This document shows positions 54,633 through 63,547 of a stretch of 64,000 nucleotides of DNA, in pieces (position 1 is the stretch's first letter; each line of letters starts with the position of its first letter). The stretch spans positions 1-64,000 of the forward strand of contig JAKPQE010000179.1 of the NCBI GenBank assembly GCA_029572955.1, written 5' to 3'. Position numbers and translations under genes: made by a program. This stretch comes from Pseudomonadota bacterium (GTDB lineage: Bacteria > Pseudomonadota > Alphaproteobacteria > Rhizobiales > JAKPQE01). Under the pieces are notes generated by a model. It saw only the letters and a list, made by a program, of their open reading frames with translations, was not told the DNA's origin and did no database searches.

Positions 54633-55716
54633 ACTCGTCCGTCGCCCCGAGCAGTCGCGCCGCATGGCGATGCTCTCGCCGCTGCTCGCCATCGCCCTGA
54701 CGCTCGTCTCCGGCGCGATCCTCTTCGCCGCGCTCGGGCATGATCCGGTCCGCGCCCTCGGCGTCTATTTCATCGAGCCGCTGACCACCTCCTGGTCGGT
54801 GCAGGAACTGCTGGTCAAGGCGACGCCGCTCGTCATGATCGCCGTCGGCCTTGCCATCTGCTACCTCTCCAACAACTGGAACATCGGCGCCGAGGGCCAG
54901 TTCACCTTCGGCGCGATCGCCGGTTCGGGCGTCGCGCTCAGCCTCAACTCCTGGGATTCCGGGCTGCTGCTGCCGCTGATGCTCGTTGCCGGCATCCTCG
55001 GCGGCATGGCCTGGGCAGCGATCCCGGCCTTCCTCAAGACCCGCTTCAACACCAACGAGATCCTGACGAGCCTGATGCTCGTCTATGTCGCCCAGCTCCT
55101 GCTCGACTGGCTGGTGCGCGGCCCCTGGCGCGATCCCGGCGGCTACAATTTCCCCGAGTCCGAGGTGTTTTCCGACGCCGCGACGATGCCGCTGCTGATC
55201 GCCGGCAGCCGCCTCCACATCGGCGCGGTCTTCGCCGTGCTCGCCGTCGTCGTTGCCGCGATCATGCTCGGCGCGACGCTGAAGGGCTTCGAGATCCGCG
55301 TCCTCGGTCAGGCGCCGAAGGCCGGCTCCTTCGCCGGTTTCTCGCGCACCCGGCTCACCGTCTTCGCCTTCCTCCTCTCCGGCGGCCTTGCCGGCCTTGC
55401 CGGCATATCCGAGGTCTCGGGCACGATCGGCCAGCTCCGCCCGACGATCTCGCCGGGCTATGGCTTTGCCGCGATCATCGTCGCCTTCCTCGGCCGCCTC
55501 AATCCGATCGGCATCCTCGTCGCCGGCCTTCTGCTGGCGCTCTCCTACCTCGGCGGCGAGGCGGCGCAGGTCTCGCTCGGCATTTCCGACAAGATCACCA
55601 AGGTGTTCCAGGGCATGCTGCTGATCTACGTGCTCGCCTGCGACACCTTCATTCTCTACCGGCCGCGCCTCGTGCGCGCCAACCCGACCGGGGAGGCGGC
55701 GCATGGGCGTGCTTGA
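54622..55716 (+). CDS. ABC transporter permease (BMP/nucleoside family), subunit 1
   Basis: A 364-residue permease with about nine to ten hydrophobic helices. The BPD_transp_2 family pattern is shown by NWNIGAEGQFTFGAIAG, GFEIRVLGQAPKAGSFAGFS and LSGGLAGLAGISEVSG. ATG 54622 lies inside the end of the ATPase gene (11-bp overlap). It forms the inner-membrane channel with the permease that follows. Confidence 0.92.
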   Translation: MRLELVRRPEQSRRMAMLSPLLAIALTLVSGAILFAALGHDPVRALGVYFIEPLTTSWSVQELLVKATPLVMIAVGLAICYLSNNWNIGAEGQFTFGAIAGSGVALSLNSWDSGLLLPLMLVAGILGGMAWAAIPAFLKTRFNTNEILTSLMLVYVAQLLLDWLVRGPWRDPGGYNFPESEVFSDAATMPLLIAGSRLHIGAVFAVLAVVVAAIMLGATLKGFEIRVLGQAPKAGSFAGFSRTRLTVFAFLLSGGLAGLAGISEVSGTIGQLRPTISPGYGFAAIIVAFLGRLNPIGILVAGLLLALSYLGGEAAQVSLGISDKITKVFQGMLLIYVLACDTFILYRPRLVRANPTGEAAHGRA

Positions 55717-56623
55717 GGCGATCCTCCTCACGGTCATCACCGCCGCGACGCCGCTCGTCCTCGCCGCCATCGGCGAACTCGTCGTCGAGCGCTCCGGCGT
55801 CCTCAATCTCGGCGTCGAGGGCATGATGATCGTCGGTGCCGTCACCGGCTTTGCCGCGGCCAATGCCACCGGCTCGCCGCTCGTCGGCGTCGCCGCCGCC
55901 GCGCTCGGCGGCATGGTGCTCTCGGCGCTCTTTGCCTTCCTGATCCTCTTCCTCGTCGCCAACCAGTACGCGACCGGCCTTGCCCTGACGCTGCTCGGCC
56001 TCGGCCTGTCCGGCATGATCGGCGAGGCCTATGTCGGAACGCCCGGCGTGCGCCTCGGACGCATCGACATCCCGGTCCTCTCCGACATCCCGTTCCTCGG
56101 CCCGGTGCTCTTTTCCCAGGACATCCTCGTCTATCTCTCCTTCGCGCTCGTCGCCGGGGTCTCCTGGTTCCTGTTTAGGAGCCGCGCCGGCCTCGTGCTG
56201 CGCGCCGTCGGCGACAACCACGCCTCGGCCCATGCGCTCGGCTTCTCGGTGCGCCGGGTGCGCTTTGCCGCCGTCCTCTTCGGCGGCGCCTGCGCCGGCC
56301 TCGGCGGCGGCTATCTCTCGCTCGTCTATACGCCGCAGTGGATCGAGGGCATGACCGCGGGCCGCGGCTGGATCGCGCTCGCCCTCGTCGTCTTCGCTTC
56401 CTGGCTGCCCGGCCGGCTGGCCGTCGGCGCCTATCTCTTCGGCGCCGTGATGATCCTGCAGTTCCACGCCCAGGCCGCCGGCATCGGCATCCCCTCGCAG
56501 TTCCTGACGATGCTGCCGTATCTGGCGACCGTCGTCGTCCTCGTCGCCATTTCCCGCGATCGCACCCGCATCAGGCTGAACACGCCGGCAACCCTCGGCC
56601 AGCCCTTCGTGCCCGATCGCTGA
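55703..56623 (+). CDS. ABC transporter permease (BMP/nucleoside family), subunit 2
   Basis: A 306-residue permease of the same family with about eight to nine helices (VLNLGVEGMMIVGAVTGFAA, RAVGDNHASAHALGFSVRR, LFGGACAGLGGGYLSLVY). It overlaps the first permease by 14 bases. The two permeases, the ATPase and the BMP protein make a complete importer. Confidence 0.92.
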   Translation: MGVLEAILLTVITAATPLVLAAIGELVVERSGVLNLGVEGMMIVGAVTGFAAANATGSPLVGVAAAALGGMVLSALFAFLILFLVANQYATGLALTLLGLGLSGMIGEAYVGTPGVRLGRIDIPVLSDIPFLGPVLFSQDILVYLSFALVAGVSWFLFRSRAGLVLRAVGDNHASAHALGFSVRRVRFAAVLFGGACAGLGGGYLSLVYTPQWIEGMTAGRGWIALALVVFASWLPGRLAVGAYLFGAVMILQFHAQAAGIGIPSQFLTMLPYLATVVVLVAISRDRTRIRLNTPATLGQPFVPDR

Positions 56624-56715
56624 ACGTTTTTCCTCCGGCGCGGGGCAGGGGTCCGCCGGCGCCGGAACCGAAGGTCAGAACACCGGAACCCGCAAGAAAT
56701 GAGGGAGTCTCAGGC

Positions 56716-57777
56716 ATGAAGAAGATCATTGCCGCCGCTGCCGCCGCGCTGGCGCTGGCGGTCGTCCCGGCCCAGGCCGAGAAGCTGAAGGTCGGTTTCG
56801 TCTATGTCGGTCCCGTCGGCGACCACGGCTGGAGCTATCAGCACAATCAGGGCCGCCTCGCGGTCGAGGAGGCTCTCGGCGACCAGGTCGAGACGACGTT
56901 CGTCGAGAACGTCTCGGAAGGCCCCGACGCCGAGCGCACCATCGAGCGCCTCGCCCATGACGGCAACAAGCTGATCTTCACCACCTCGTTCGGCTTCATG
57001 AACCCGACCCTCAAGGTCGCCAAGAAGTTCCCGGACGTGAAGTTCGAGCACGCCACCGGCTACAAGCGCGCCGACAACGTCGCGACCTATTCGGCCCGCT
57101 TCTACGAGGGCCGCTACGTGATCGGCCAGATCGCCGCCAAGATGTCGAAGACCGGCACCGTCGGCTACATCGGCTCCTTCCCGATCCCGGAAGTGGTGCG
57201 CGGCATCAACTCGTTCATGCTCGGCGCCCAGTCGGTCAATCCGGACATGAAGGTCAAGGTCGTCTGGGTGAACTCCTGGTACGACCCGGGCAAGGAAGCC
57301 GACGCGGCCAAGGCCCTCATCGACCAGGGCGCCGACGTGATCTCGCAGCACACCGACTCGCCGGCGCCGCTGCAGGTCGCCGAGGAGCGCGGCATCGTCG
57401 GTTTCGGCCAGGCCTCCGACATGATCCGCTTCGCCCCGAAGGCGCAGCTGACCGCGATCGTCGACAACTGGTCCGACTACTACATCGCCCGCACCAAGGC
57501 GGTCATCGACGGCAGCTGGAAGAGCGAGGACGCCTGGGGCGGCTTTGCCGCCAACATGGTCAACATGGCGCCCTACACCAATCTGCCCGAGGATGTCGTC
57601 AAGATGGCCGAGGAGACGGCGGCCAGGATCAAGTCCGGCGAGCTGCATCCCTTCGCCGGTCCGATCACCAAGCAGGACGGCAGCGAGGCCGTGAAGGCCG
57701 GTGAGACCCTCGGCGACGACGTGCTGCTCGGCATGAACTGGTACGTCAAGGGCGTCGACGACAAACTTCCGGAATGA
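56716..57777 (+). CDS. BMP-family ABC transporter substrate-binding protein
   Basis: A 353-residue periplasmic protein with a Sec signal peptide (MKKIIAAAAAALALAVVPAQ, cleavage near AQA-E at 22). The Bmp family start KLKVGFVYVGPVGDHGWSYQ and the region NVSEGPDAERTIERLAHDGN are characteristic. It probably binds purine nucleosides (inference from relatives such as PnrA/TmpC). The ligand Trp/Phe positions are plausible but not proven. ATG 56716 has GAGGGAG upstream; it is the last gene of the transporter operon. A hairpin follows at 57811. Confidence 0.92.
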   Translation: MKKIIAAAAAALALAVVPAQAEKLKVGFVYVGPVGDHGWSYQHNQGRLAVEEALGDQVETTFVENVSEGPDAERTIERLAHDGNKLIFTTSFGFMNPTLKVAKKFPDVKFEHATGYKRADNVATYSARFYEGRYVIGQIAAKMSKTGTVGYIGSFPIPEVVRGINSFMLGAQSVNPDMKVKVVWVNSWYDPGKEADAAKALIDQGADVISQHTDSPAPLQVAEERGIVGFGQASDMIRFAPKAQLTAIVDNWSDYYIARTKAVIDGSWKSEDAWGGFAANMVNMAPYTNLPEDVVKMAEETAARIKSGELHPFAGPITKQDGSEAVKAGETLGDDVLLGMNWYVKGVDDKLPE

Positions 57778-57810
57778 CCGGTCGGTCGAAATCCCTGTGA
57801 ACAGGAAGAA

Positions 57811-57837
57811 GAGCCGGGGCCTAAGCGCCTCGGCTCG
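57811..57837 (+). terminator. Hairpin after the BMP gene, possible terminator
   Basis: GAGCCGGGGC and GCGCCTCGGCTC form an imperfect stem 33 bases after the stop of the BMP gene. There is no long T-run. Confidence 0.35.
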
Positions 57838-57974
57838 TTGCCTTCCACTGCACTGCACCATGCATTACACGCAGTTTTGATCCGTTCCTACTTGCAGAAC
57901 TCTTCGACGATGCTACCCTGCGACCGGACGCCGCAGTTTGTATGCGGGCGGCGAGACGCGGGAGAGCCAGCGAA

Positions 57975-58559
57975 ATGCATGTCGAACCAGCGGATGTCAG
58001 GCGAGTTCCGTGGCTGTTGCGGCCGTTTTTCTGGAACCAGAAGCGCAAATACGGCGAGCACCTGCTGGCCGCGCTGGCCTGGGCGCGTTCGCCGAAGCTC
58101 TTCATGGGCGTTGCCGTGCTCTACGGCATGATCGACCGGCGCTCCTCGCCGATCGAGCCGCAGCTGCGCTCGCTGATCACCGTCCGCGTCTCCCAGATCA
58201 ACTGGTGCACCTTCTGCGTCGATCTCAATTCGGCGACGCTGATGAAGCGCGGCGCCGACCGCGCCAAGGTCGAGGCCCTGCTCGACTGGCGCCAGAGCGA
58301 GCTTTTCACGGACCGCGAGCGGGCCGCTCTCGACTATGCCGAAGCGATCACCTGGTCGGACCGGCAGGTCGATGATCGGCTGATGGCCGAGCTGCGCCGG
58401 CATTTCGACAATGACGGTATCGTCGAGCTGACCGGCCTCATCGCCTTCCAGAACCTGTCGAGCAAGTTCAACGCCGCGCTCGCCGTGCCGCCGCAGGGTT
58501 TCTGTACGGTACCGGTGGCCGTGGTCGAGGCGGAAGACGAGCGTCTGGCGGCGGAGTGA
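57975..58559 (+). CDS. Carboxymuconolactone decarboxylase (CMD) family protein
   Basis: A 194-residue helical protein with the CMD redox motif CTFC in VSQINWCTFCVDLNSATL, plus AEAITWSDRQVDDRL. It belongs to the AhpD-like/alkylhydroperoxidase-like branch and may act as a peroxidase or decarboxylase; the substrate is unknown. ATG 57975 has GGGAGAGCC upstream. It stands alone after the transporter operon, convergent with hspQ. Confidence 0.9.
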   Translation: MHVEPADVRRVPWLLRPFFWNQKRKYGEHLLAALAWARSPKLFMGVAVLYGMIDRRSSPIEPQLRSLITVRVSQINWCTFCVDLNSATLMKRGADRAKVEALLDWRQSELFTDRERAALDYAEAITWSDRQVDDRLMAELRRHFDNDGIVELTGLIAFQNLSSKFNAALAVPPQGFCTVPVAVVEAEDERLAAE

Positions 58560-58590
58560 CGCCGCGATCTCATGCCCGGAGCGCGTGGTG

Positions 58591-58920
58591 TCAGTGGGTC
58601 ACGCGCGTCCGCTGGCGATAGCGGCCGTCGACCACGCCGTCGAACATCTCTTCGACCTGCGGATGGCGCACCGGCGTCTCGATGCTGTCGGGCAACAGGT
58701 TCTGTTCCGAGACATAGGCGATGTACTCGGTCTCCTCGTTCTCGGCGAGGAGATGATAGTAGGGCTGGTCCTTTTCGGGCCGCGTCTCTTCCGGGATCGC
58801 TTCCCACCATTCCTCGGTGTTCGAGAACGTCGGATCGATGTCGAAGATGACGCCGCGGAACGGATAGAACCGGTGGCGGACGACCTGTCCGATCATGAAT
58901 TTGGCGGTTCTTTCTTTCAC
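58591..58920 (-). CDS. hspQ: HspQ heat-shock/hemimethylated-DNA-binding protein (YccV) (GTG start)
   Basis: A 109-residue protein. The family core is IGQVVRHRFYPFRGVIFDID, PTFSNTEEWWEAIPEE and the C-terminal YYHLLAENEETEYIAYVSEQ. HspQ stimulates protease degradation (Lon adaptor in E. coli). GTG 58920 gives VKERTAKFMIGQVV, the standard opening. A strong terminator of the following leftward gene (mcl) lies just upstream at 58942-58978, separating the two transcripts. Confidence 0.93.
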   Translation of the reverse strand: MKERTAKFMIGQVVRHRFYPFRGVIFDIDPTFSNTEEWWEAIPEETRPEKDQPYYHLLAENEETEYIAYVSEQNLLPDSIETPVRHPQVEEMFDGVVDGRYRQRTRVTH

Positions 58921-58941
58921 GGGCGACTTCCAACGCTGTTC

Positions 58942-58978
58942 AAACAAAAGGGTCCCGGCGGGGGGGGCCGCCGGGACC
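58942..58978 (-). terminator. Rho-independent terminator of the malyl-CoA lyase gene
   Basis: Read on the minus strand, GGTCCCGGCGG pairs with CCGCCGGGACC (11 bp, short C-rich loop) and is followed by CTTTTGTTTG. It lies 50 bases after the stop of the lyase at 59029 and just before the hspQ start. Confidence 0.8.
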
Positions 58979-59028
58979 ATTATTCCACTTGAAGGGAAGG
59001 AGCAACAAGAGGGGCGAGGGCGATGCCC

Positions 59029-60069
59029 TCACAGCCCGTAGGCGGCGCCGCGCTCCGGGTCCTTCTTGGCGACGAGCCGGGCGAGGTCGACGATGACCTT
59101 GGCCTGCTTCCAGGTGGCGTCGTCCTGCATCTTGCCGTCGATCATCACCGCGCCGGTGCCGTCGGGCATCGCCTCGAGGATCTTCTTGGCGAAGGCGACC
59201 TCGCCGGCGTCCGGGCTGAACACCCGCTTGGCGATGTCGATCTGGGTCGGATGCAGCGACCAGGCGCCGAGGCAGCCCATCAGGAAGGCGTTGCGGAACT
59301 GCGCCTCGCAGGCCTCGAGGTCGGAAAAGTCGCCGAACGGCCCGTAGAACGGCTTGATGCCGGCCGACATGCAGGCATCGACCATCCTGGCGACGGTGTA
59401 GTGCCAGAGGTCCTGCTGGAAGGCGGTGCGCGGTGCCTCGCCGGCCTTGTCGGCGAGCACGGCATAGTCGGGATGGCCGCCGCCGACGCGGGTCGTCTTC
59501 ATGCCGCGCGAGGCGGCGAGGTCCGCCGGGCCGAGGCTCATGCCGTGCATGCGCGGCGAGGCGGTGGCGATGCTGTCGACGTTCTTGACGCCCTCGGCGG
59601 TCTCGAGGATCGCGTGGATCAGGATCGGCTTTGCGATGCCGTGGCGCGCCTCGAGCTGGGCGAGCAGCTGGTCGAGATAGTGGATGTCCCACGGGCCCTC
59701 GACCTTCGGCAGCATGACGACGTCGAGCTTGTCGCCGACCGCGCCGACGATCTCGACGATGTCGTCGAGCAGCCAGGGCGAGTTTAGGCAGTTGACGCGG
59801 GTCCAGAGCCCGGTGTCGCCGAAATCGTTTTCTTTGGCCATGGCGATGAAGCCCTGGCGCGCCTCGATCTTCTTGTCGGCCGGAATGGCGTCCTCGAGAT
59901 TGCCGAGCACCACGTCGACGCTCTTGACGAGGTCGGGCACCTTGGCGCGCATCTTCTCGACATGCGGCGGCACGAAATGGATCATCCGCTCGAGCCGGAC
60001 CGGCAGCTCGCGATAGGGCTCGGGGGCGCCGATGGCGAGCGGCTTGAAGAAGGCGCGCGGCGTTTTCAT
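59029..60069 (-). CDS. L-malyl-CoA/beta-methylmalyl-CoA lyase-type CoA-ester lyase
   Basis: A 346-residue HpcH/HpaI TIM-barrel lyase. Motifs: [27 protein letters not shown] (Arg), [30 protein letters not shown], and [19 protein letters not shown]. It most resembles Mcl-type lyases that cleave malyl-CoA or methylmalyl-CoA to glyoxylate plus acetyl- or propionyl-CoA, used in the ethylmalonyl-CoA and related assimilation routes. No other pathway genes are adjacent. ATG 60069 has GGGAG upstream. Terminator at 58942. Confidence 0.85.
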   Translation of the reverse strand: MKTPRAFFKPLAIGAPEPYRELPVRLERMIHFVPPHVEKMRAKVPDLVKSVDVVLGNLEDAIPADKKIEARQGFIAMAKENDFGDTGLWTRVNCLNSPWLLDDIVEIVGAVGDKLDVVMLPKVEGPWDIHYLDQLLAQLEARHGIAKPILIHAILETAEGVKNVDSIATASPRMHGMSLGPADLAASRGMKTTRVGGGHPDYAVLADKAGEAPRTAFQQDLWHYTVARMVDACMSAGIKPFYGPFGDFSDLEACEAQFRNAFLMGCLGAWSLHPTQIDIAKRVFSPDAGEVAFAKKILEAMPDGTGAVMIDGKMQDDATWKQAKVIVDLARLVAKKDPERGAAYGL

Positions 60070-60180
60070 GGGGGCTTTCTCCCGCTGGATGGAGGGTTTA
60101 GCCGCACCATATCGCGCTTGCGCTGCGGTGCAACAGAAACCGCCGGCGATCATCCGAACGTCTGAAGGAGGTCCGCCCGC

Positions 60181-61080
60181 TCAGTCCTCGTCGTCCGCCG
60201 CGTCGGCGGTATCGCCGGGCAGCACCGCGCCCCAGCGCTTCTGCGCCCACATCCAGTGGTCGGGATGCTCGCGGATCCAGCGCTCGAAGATGGCGTGCAG
60301 CGCCTTGGTGGCGGCCAGGACGTCGGCCGAGCGGTCGTCGGTGCGCGGCACCGGCACTTCCTCGATCTCGATGCGGAAGCGCGCGCCGCCGGTGCGGATG
60401 GTTCGCGCCGCGACGAGCGGCACGTCGAGCACCCGGGCGATCATCGCCGGGAAGGGATTGGTCGGCGCCGGATGGCCGAAGAAGGCGATGTCGAGCCCGT
60501 GCGCCTTGCGCTGGTCGGCGAGCATGGCGATGTGACCGCCCTCCTTGACGAAGGCGAGTACCTTGCGCCCGACCGCGTCGCCCTTCTGGAAAAGGCCGCC
60601 GGGATAGAGGCCGGCGCGCTGCGAGAGCAGGTAACGCTCGACCAGCGGATTGCGCAGCGGCCGGTAGATGCCGCCCGAGCGCATGCCGTTCGCCGTCGCC
60701 GGCACGACGACGACCTCCCAGTTGCCGTAGTGCAGCGAGGCCATCGAGCAGCCGCGTCCGCTCGCCACGATCTCGCGCACCCGCGCCGCATCGGCAAATT
60801 CGATGCGCGAGGGATCGGCGACGATCCGGTCGAGCATGAAGGTCTCGGCAAAGACCCGGCCGAGATTTTCCCACATGGCGCGGGCGATCGTCTCGCGCTC
60901 GGCCGGCGAGGTCTCGGGCAGGGCGAGCGCCATATGGGCGAGCGCCCGCTTGTGCCGGCCGGTGAGCGGGGCAAGGACGCGCCACGTCCGGCCCATCGCC
61001 GCCGAAGCGACGTCGAGCGACGCCAGACGCAGGATGCCGCCGAGAAGGCGCACGCCGGCATATTCCAGCGCTTCGCTCAC
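60181..61080 (-). CDS. LpxL-type lauroyl/acyl transferase (lysophospholipid acyltransferase family)
   Basis: A 299-residue membrane-associated acyltransferase. The acyltransferase motif HX4E is present as SLHYGNWEVV, followed by RPLRNPLVERYLLSQRAG and the ADQRKAHGLDIAFFGHPAP-type region. It would transfer an acyl chain in lipid A biosynthesis or a related glycolipid (LpxL/HtrB family). GTG 61080 is the probable start; no ATG exists near the N-terminus. The TTG and GTG possibilities further upstream would add unstructured residues. It lies 111 bp upstream of the malyl-CoA lyase start, in the same direction. Confidence 0.85.
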   Translation of the reverse strand: MSEALEYAGVRLLGGILRLASLDVASAAMGRTWRVLAPLTGRHKRALAHMALALPETSPAERETIARAMWENLGRVFAETFMLDRIVADPSRIEFADAARVREIVASGRGCSMASLHYGNWEVVVVPATANGMRSGGIYRPLRNPLVERYLLSQRAGLYPGGLFQKGDAVGRKVLAFVKEGGHIAMLADQRKAHGLDIAFFGHPAPTNPFPAMIARVLDVPLVAARTIRTGGARFRIEIEEVPVPRTDDRSADVLAATKALHAIFERWIREHPDHWMWAQKRWGAVLPGDTADAADDED

Positions 61081-61260
61081 CGATCTCGACCAGCCCGATT
61101 GTCGCGACAAGCGTCGTCCTTTTCTTTCTCGTGGAGCAAAGGCGTCTGGCGACGGCCGGACGTTGACCCCTGTTGCCAAAGCCGCTAGGCCACCGTCAAG
61201 CCCGATCGCGCATCGGGCGCCCCGCCGCCGCGTCTCCGGTCGGTCGGCGGGCAAGCCCAG

Positions 61261-62235
61261 GTGCCGGTCGTGAACGATATTCTTTCACTCGCCCTGCCGT
61301 TCTTCGGCCTCATCTTTCTCGGCTACGTGTCGGGAAAGCTGGTGCACATCCCCGAAGAGGGCCTCGCCTGGCTGAATTTCTTCATCATCTACATCGCCCT
61401 GCCGGCGCTGTTCTTCCTCCTGATCGCCGAGACACCGATCGAACAGCTCGCCAACTGGGCGTTCGTCCTGACGACGACCTTCTCGACCTATTGCGGCTTT
61501 GCCATCGCCTTTGCGATCGGTGTGCTCGTCACCCGCGGCAATATCCCCGAATCGACGATCATGGGCATCGCCGGCGCCTATTCGAACATCGGCTACATGG
61601 GACCGGGCCTGACGCTCGCCGCCCTCGGGCCGGAGGCGACGGTGCCGACGACGCTGATCTTCTGCTTCGACAACGCGCTGCTCTTCACCCTGGCGCCGCT
61701 GATGATGGCGATCGGCGGCACCGAGAAGAAGCCGATCGGCCAGGTCGTCCTGCTCGCCGCCAAGCGCGTGCTGCTGCACCCGTTCATCCTCGCCACCATG
61801 GCCGGCGTCGCCGCCGCGGCGATCGATTTCCAGCCGCCCGTGGCGATCGGCAAGATGCTGACCTTCCTCAAATCGGCCGCCGCGCCCTGCGCGCTCTTCA
61901 CCCTCGGCGTGACGGTCGCGCTCCGGCCGCTGAAGAAGGTGCCGACCGAGCTGCCGGCGCTGCTCTTCGTCAAGCTCGTCATCCATCCGGTGATCGTCTG
62001 GGTGCTGCTCGGCTATGTCGGCAACTTCGAGCCGGTCTGGGTCTACACCGCGATCCTGATGGCCTCGCTGCCGCCGGCCCTCAACGTGTTCGTCATCGCC
62101 CGCCAGTACGGTACCTATGTCGAGCGCGCCTCGAGCGTCGTTCTCGTCGGCACGCTGGTCTCGGTCTTCACCGTCACCGGGCTGCTCTATCTCATCGCCC
62201 ACAAGATCCTGCCGGCGGACCTCTTTCCCGGCTGA
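61261..62235 (+). CDS. AEC (auxin efflux carrier) family transporter
   Basis: A 324-residue inner-membrane protein with about ten hydrophobic helices, PFFGLIFLGYVSGKL at the N-terminus and GIAGAYSNIGYMGPGLTLAA in the middle. The AEC family exports or imports small acids such as malonate or malate; the substrate is not apparent. GTG 61261 is the predicted start (GTG 61270 alternative). It is followed 22 bp later by the racemase-like gene, so the two may share a transcript. Confidence 0.88.
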   Translation: MPVVNDILSLALPFFGLIFLGYVSGKLVHIPEEGLAWLNFFIIYIALPALFFLLIAETPIEQLANWAFVLTTTFSTYCGFAIAFAIGVLVTRGNIPESTIMGIAGAYSNIGYMGPGLTLAALGPEATVPTTLIFCFDNALLFTLAPLMMAIGGTEKKPIGQVVLLAAKRVLLHPFILATMAGVAAAAIDFQPPVAIGKMLTFLKSAAAPCALFTLGVTVALRPLKKVPTELPALLFVKLVIHPVIVWVLLGYVGNFEPVWVYTAILMASLPPALNVFVIARQYGTYVERASSVVLVGTLVSVFTVTGLLYLIAHKILPADLFPG

Positions 62236-62257
62236 TCGAAGCAACAGGGGTTTCGCC

Positions 62258-63346
62258 ATGCGTCCGCTCGAAGGCATCACGGTCATCGATTTCACGACGC
62301 TGCTGCCGGGGCCGCTCGCCACCCTGATGCTCGCCGAGGCCGGCGCCCGCGTGATCAAGGTCGAGCGCCCGGGCGGCGAGGACATGCGCTTCTATCCGCC
62401 GGCCGTCGGCGGCGTGTCGGCCCATTTCGCCGCCCTCAACCGCGGCAAGGAGGGCTTCGTCCTCGATCTCGAGGACGCGGGCTCGAGGGCGGCGCTGATG
62501 GAACTCGCCGCCAGGGCCGACGTCATCGTCGAGCAGTTCCGTCCCGGTGTCATCGACCGCCTCGGCTTCGGCTACGAGGCCGTGAAGGTGGTCAATCCCG
62601 GCATCGTCTTCTGCTCGATCTCCGGCTACGGCCAGACCGGCCCGAAGGCGATGAAGGCCGGCCACGACCTCAACTACCAGGCCGAGACGGGCATCCTCGC
62701 GCTCTCGCACGGGCCGACCGAGGCCCCGGTGCTGCCGGCGACGCTCACGGCCGATATCGGCGGCGGCTCGATGCCGGCGGTGATCAACATCCTTCTTGCC
62801 CTCCTCAAGCGCAACGCGAGCGGCGAGGGGACCCGCATCGACATCGCCATGACGGACGCGATGTTCGCCTTCGCCCCGTTCCCGATGTCGGAGGGCAACG
62901 CCACCGGCCATTTTCCGAAGAACGGGCAGGGCTACCTCACCGGCGCCCTGCCGCGCTACGGGCTCTACCCGACGGCCGACGGCCGCATCGCCGCGATCGC
63001 CGCGCTCGAGCCGAAATTCTGGCAGCGCTTCTGCGAGCTGATCCAGTTGCCGGCCGAGCTGCGCAACGACATCGCCGACCCGCCGGCGACGCGCGCCGCG
63101 GTCTCGGCGGCGATCCGCGCCAGGACCGCCGAGGAGTGGATCCCGCTCTTTGCCGAGGCCGACTGCTGCGCCAACATCGCCCGCACCCTCGAGGAGGCGA
63201 TGGCCGATCCGGACTTCATCGAGCGCGGCCTGTTTGCCCGCAAGGTCCTCCTGCCGAACGGCGACACCATGCCTGCCGCCGCCGTACCGATCGTCCCGGA
63301 GCTGCGCGAGGACGACGGCGAGGCGAAACCTTTTCCGGCGATCTGA
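62258..63346 (+). CDS. CaiB/BaiF family protein, alpha-methylacyl-CoA racemase-like
   Basis: A 362-residue protein. Residues correspond to the alpha-methylacyl-CoA racemase active site: R95 (FRPGV), H136 (GHDLNYQ), D166 (ADIGGG) and E251 (ALEPKFW). The length is also racemase-like, not the 400-plus of formyl-CoA transferases. It probably interconverts 2-methylacyl-CoA epimers; a CoA-transferase role is the alternative. ATG 62258 opens the MRPLEGITVIDF N-terminus. It follows the AEC transporter on the same strand. The DNA becomes AT-rich directly after it. Confidence 0.88.
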   Translation: MRPLEGITVIDFTTLLPGPLATLMLAEAGARVIKVERPGGEDMRFYPPAVGGVSAHFAALNRGKEGFVLDLEDAGSRAALMELAARADVIVEQFRPGVIDRLGFGYEAVKVVNPGIVFCSISGYGQTGPKAMKAGHDLNYQAETGILALSHGPTEAPVLPATLTADIGGGSMPAVINILLALLKRNASGEGTRIDIAMTDAMFAFAPFPMSEGNATGHFPKNGQGYLTGALPRYGLYPTADGRIAAIAALEPKFWQRFCELIQLPAELRNDIADPPATRAAVSAAIRARTAEEWIPLFAEADCCANIARTLEEAMADPDFIERGLFARKVLLPNGDTMPAAAVPIVPELREDDGEAKPFPAI

Positions 63347-63395
63347 CGGATGGTCCGGCGCCGAAATCGAGAAATCGGAATTGCAGGGATGCCCA

Positions 63396-63509
63396 ATGGT
63401 CTCTACGGTTGCAGGAGCAACGCAACAAACTGCAACCGAAATTCAGTCAGATGACCGTGACAAAGTTTTGCCACCGCTTTATGCAGAGAAGAAGTGGTCA
63501 AAGACATGA
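63396..63509 (+). CDS. Possible 37-residue small protein
   Basis: ATG 63396 opens a short frame (MVSTVAGATQQTATE to WSKT) with AGGGA about eight bases upstream, 38 bp before the next gene. It is hydrophilic with no signal or membrane segment. It has no recognisable family and may be chance. Confidence 0.3.
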   Translation: MVSTVAGATQQTATEIQSDDRDKVLPPLYAEKKWSKT

Positions 63510-63547
63510 CACTTTAAATAAAGAGATATCATGGCGTGGGGTGTATC

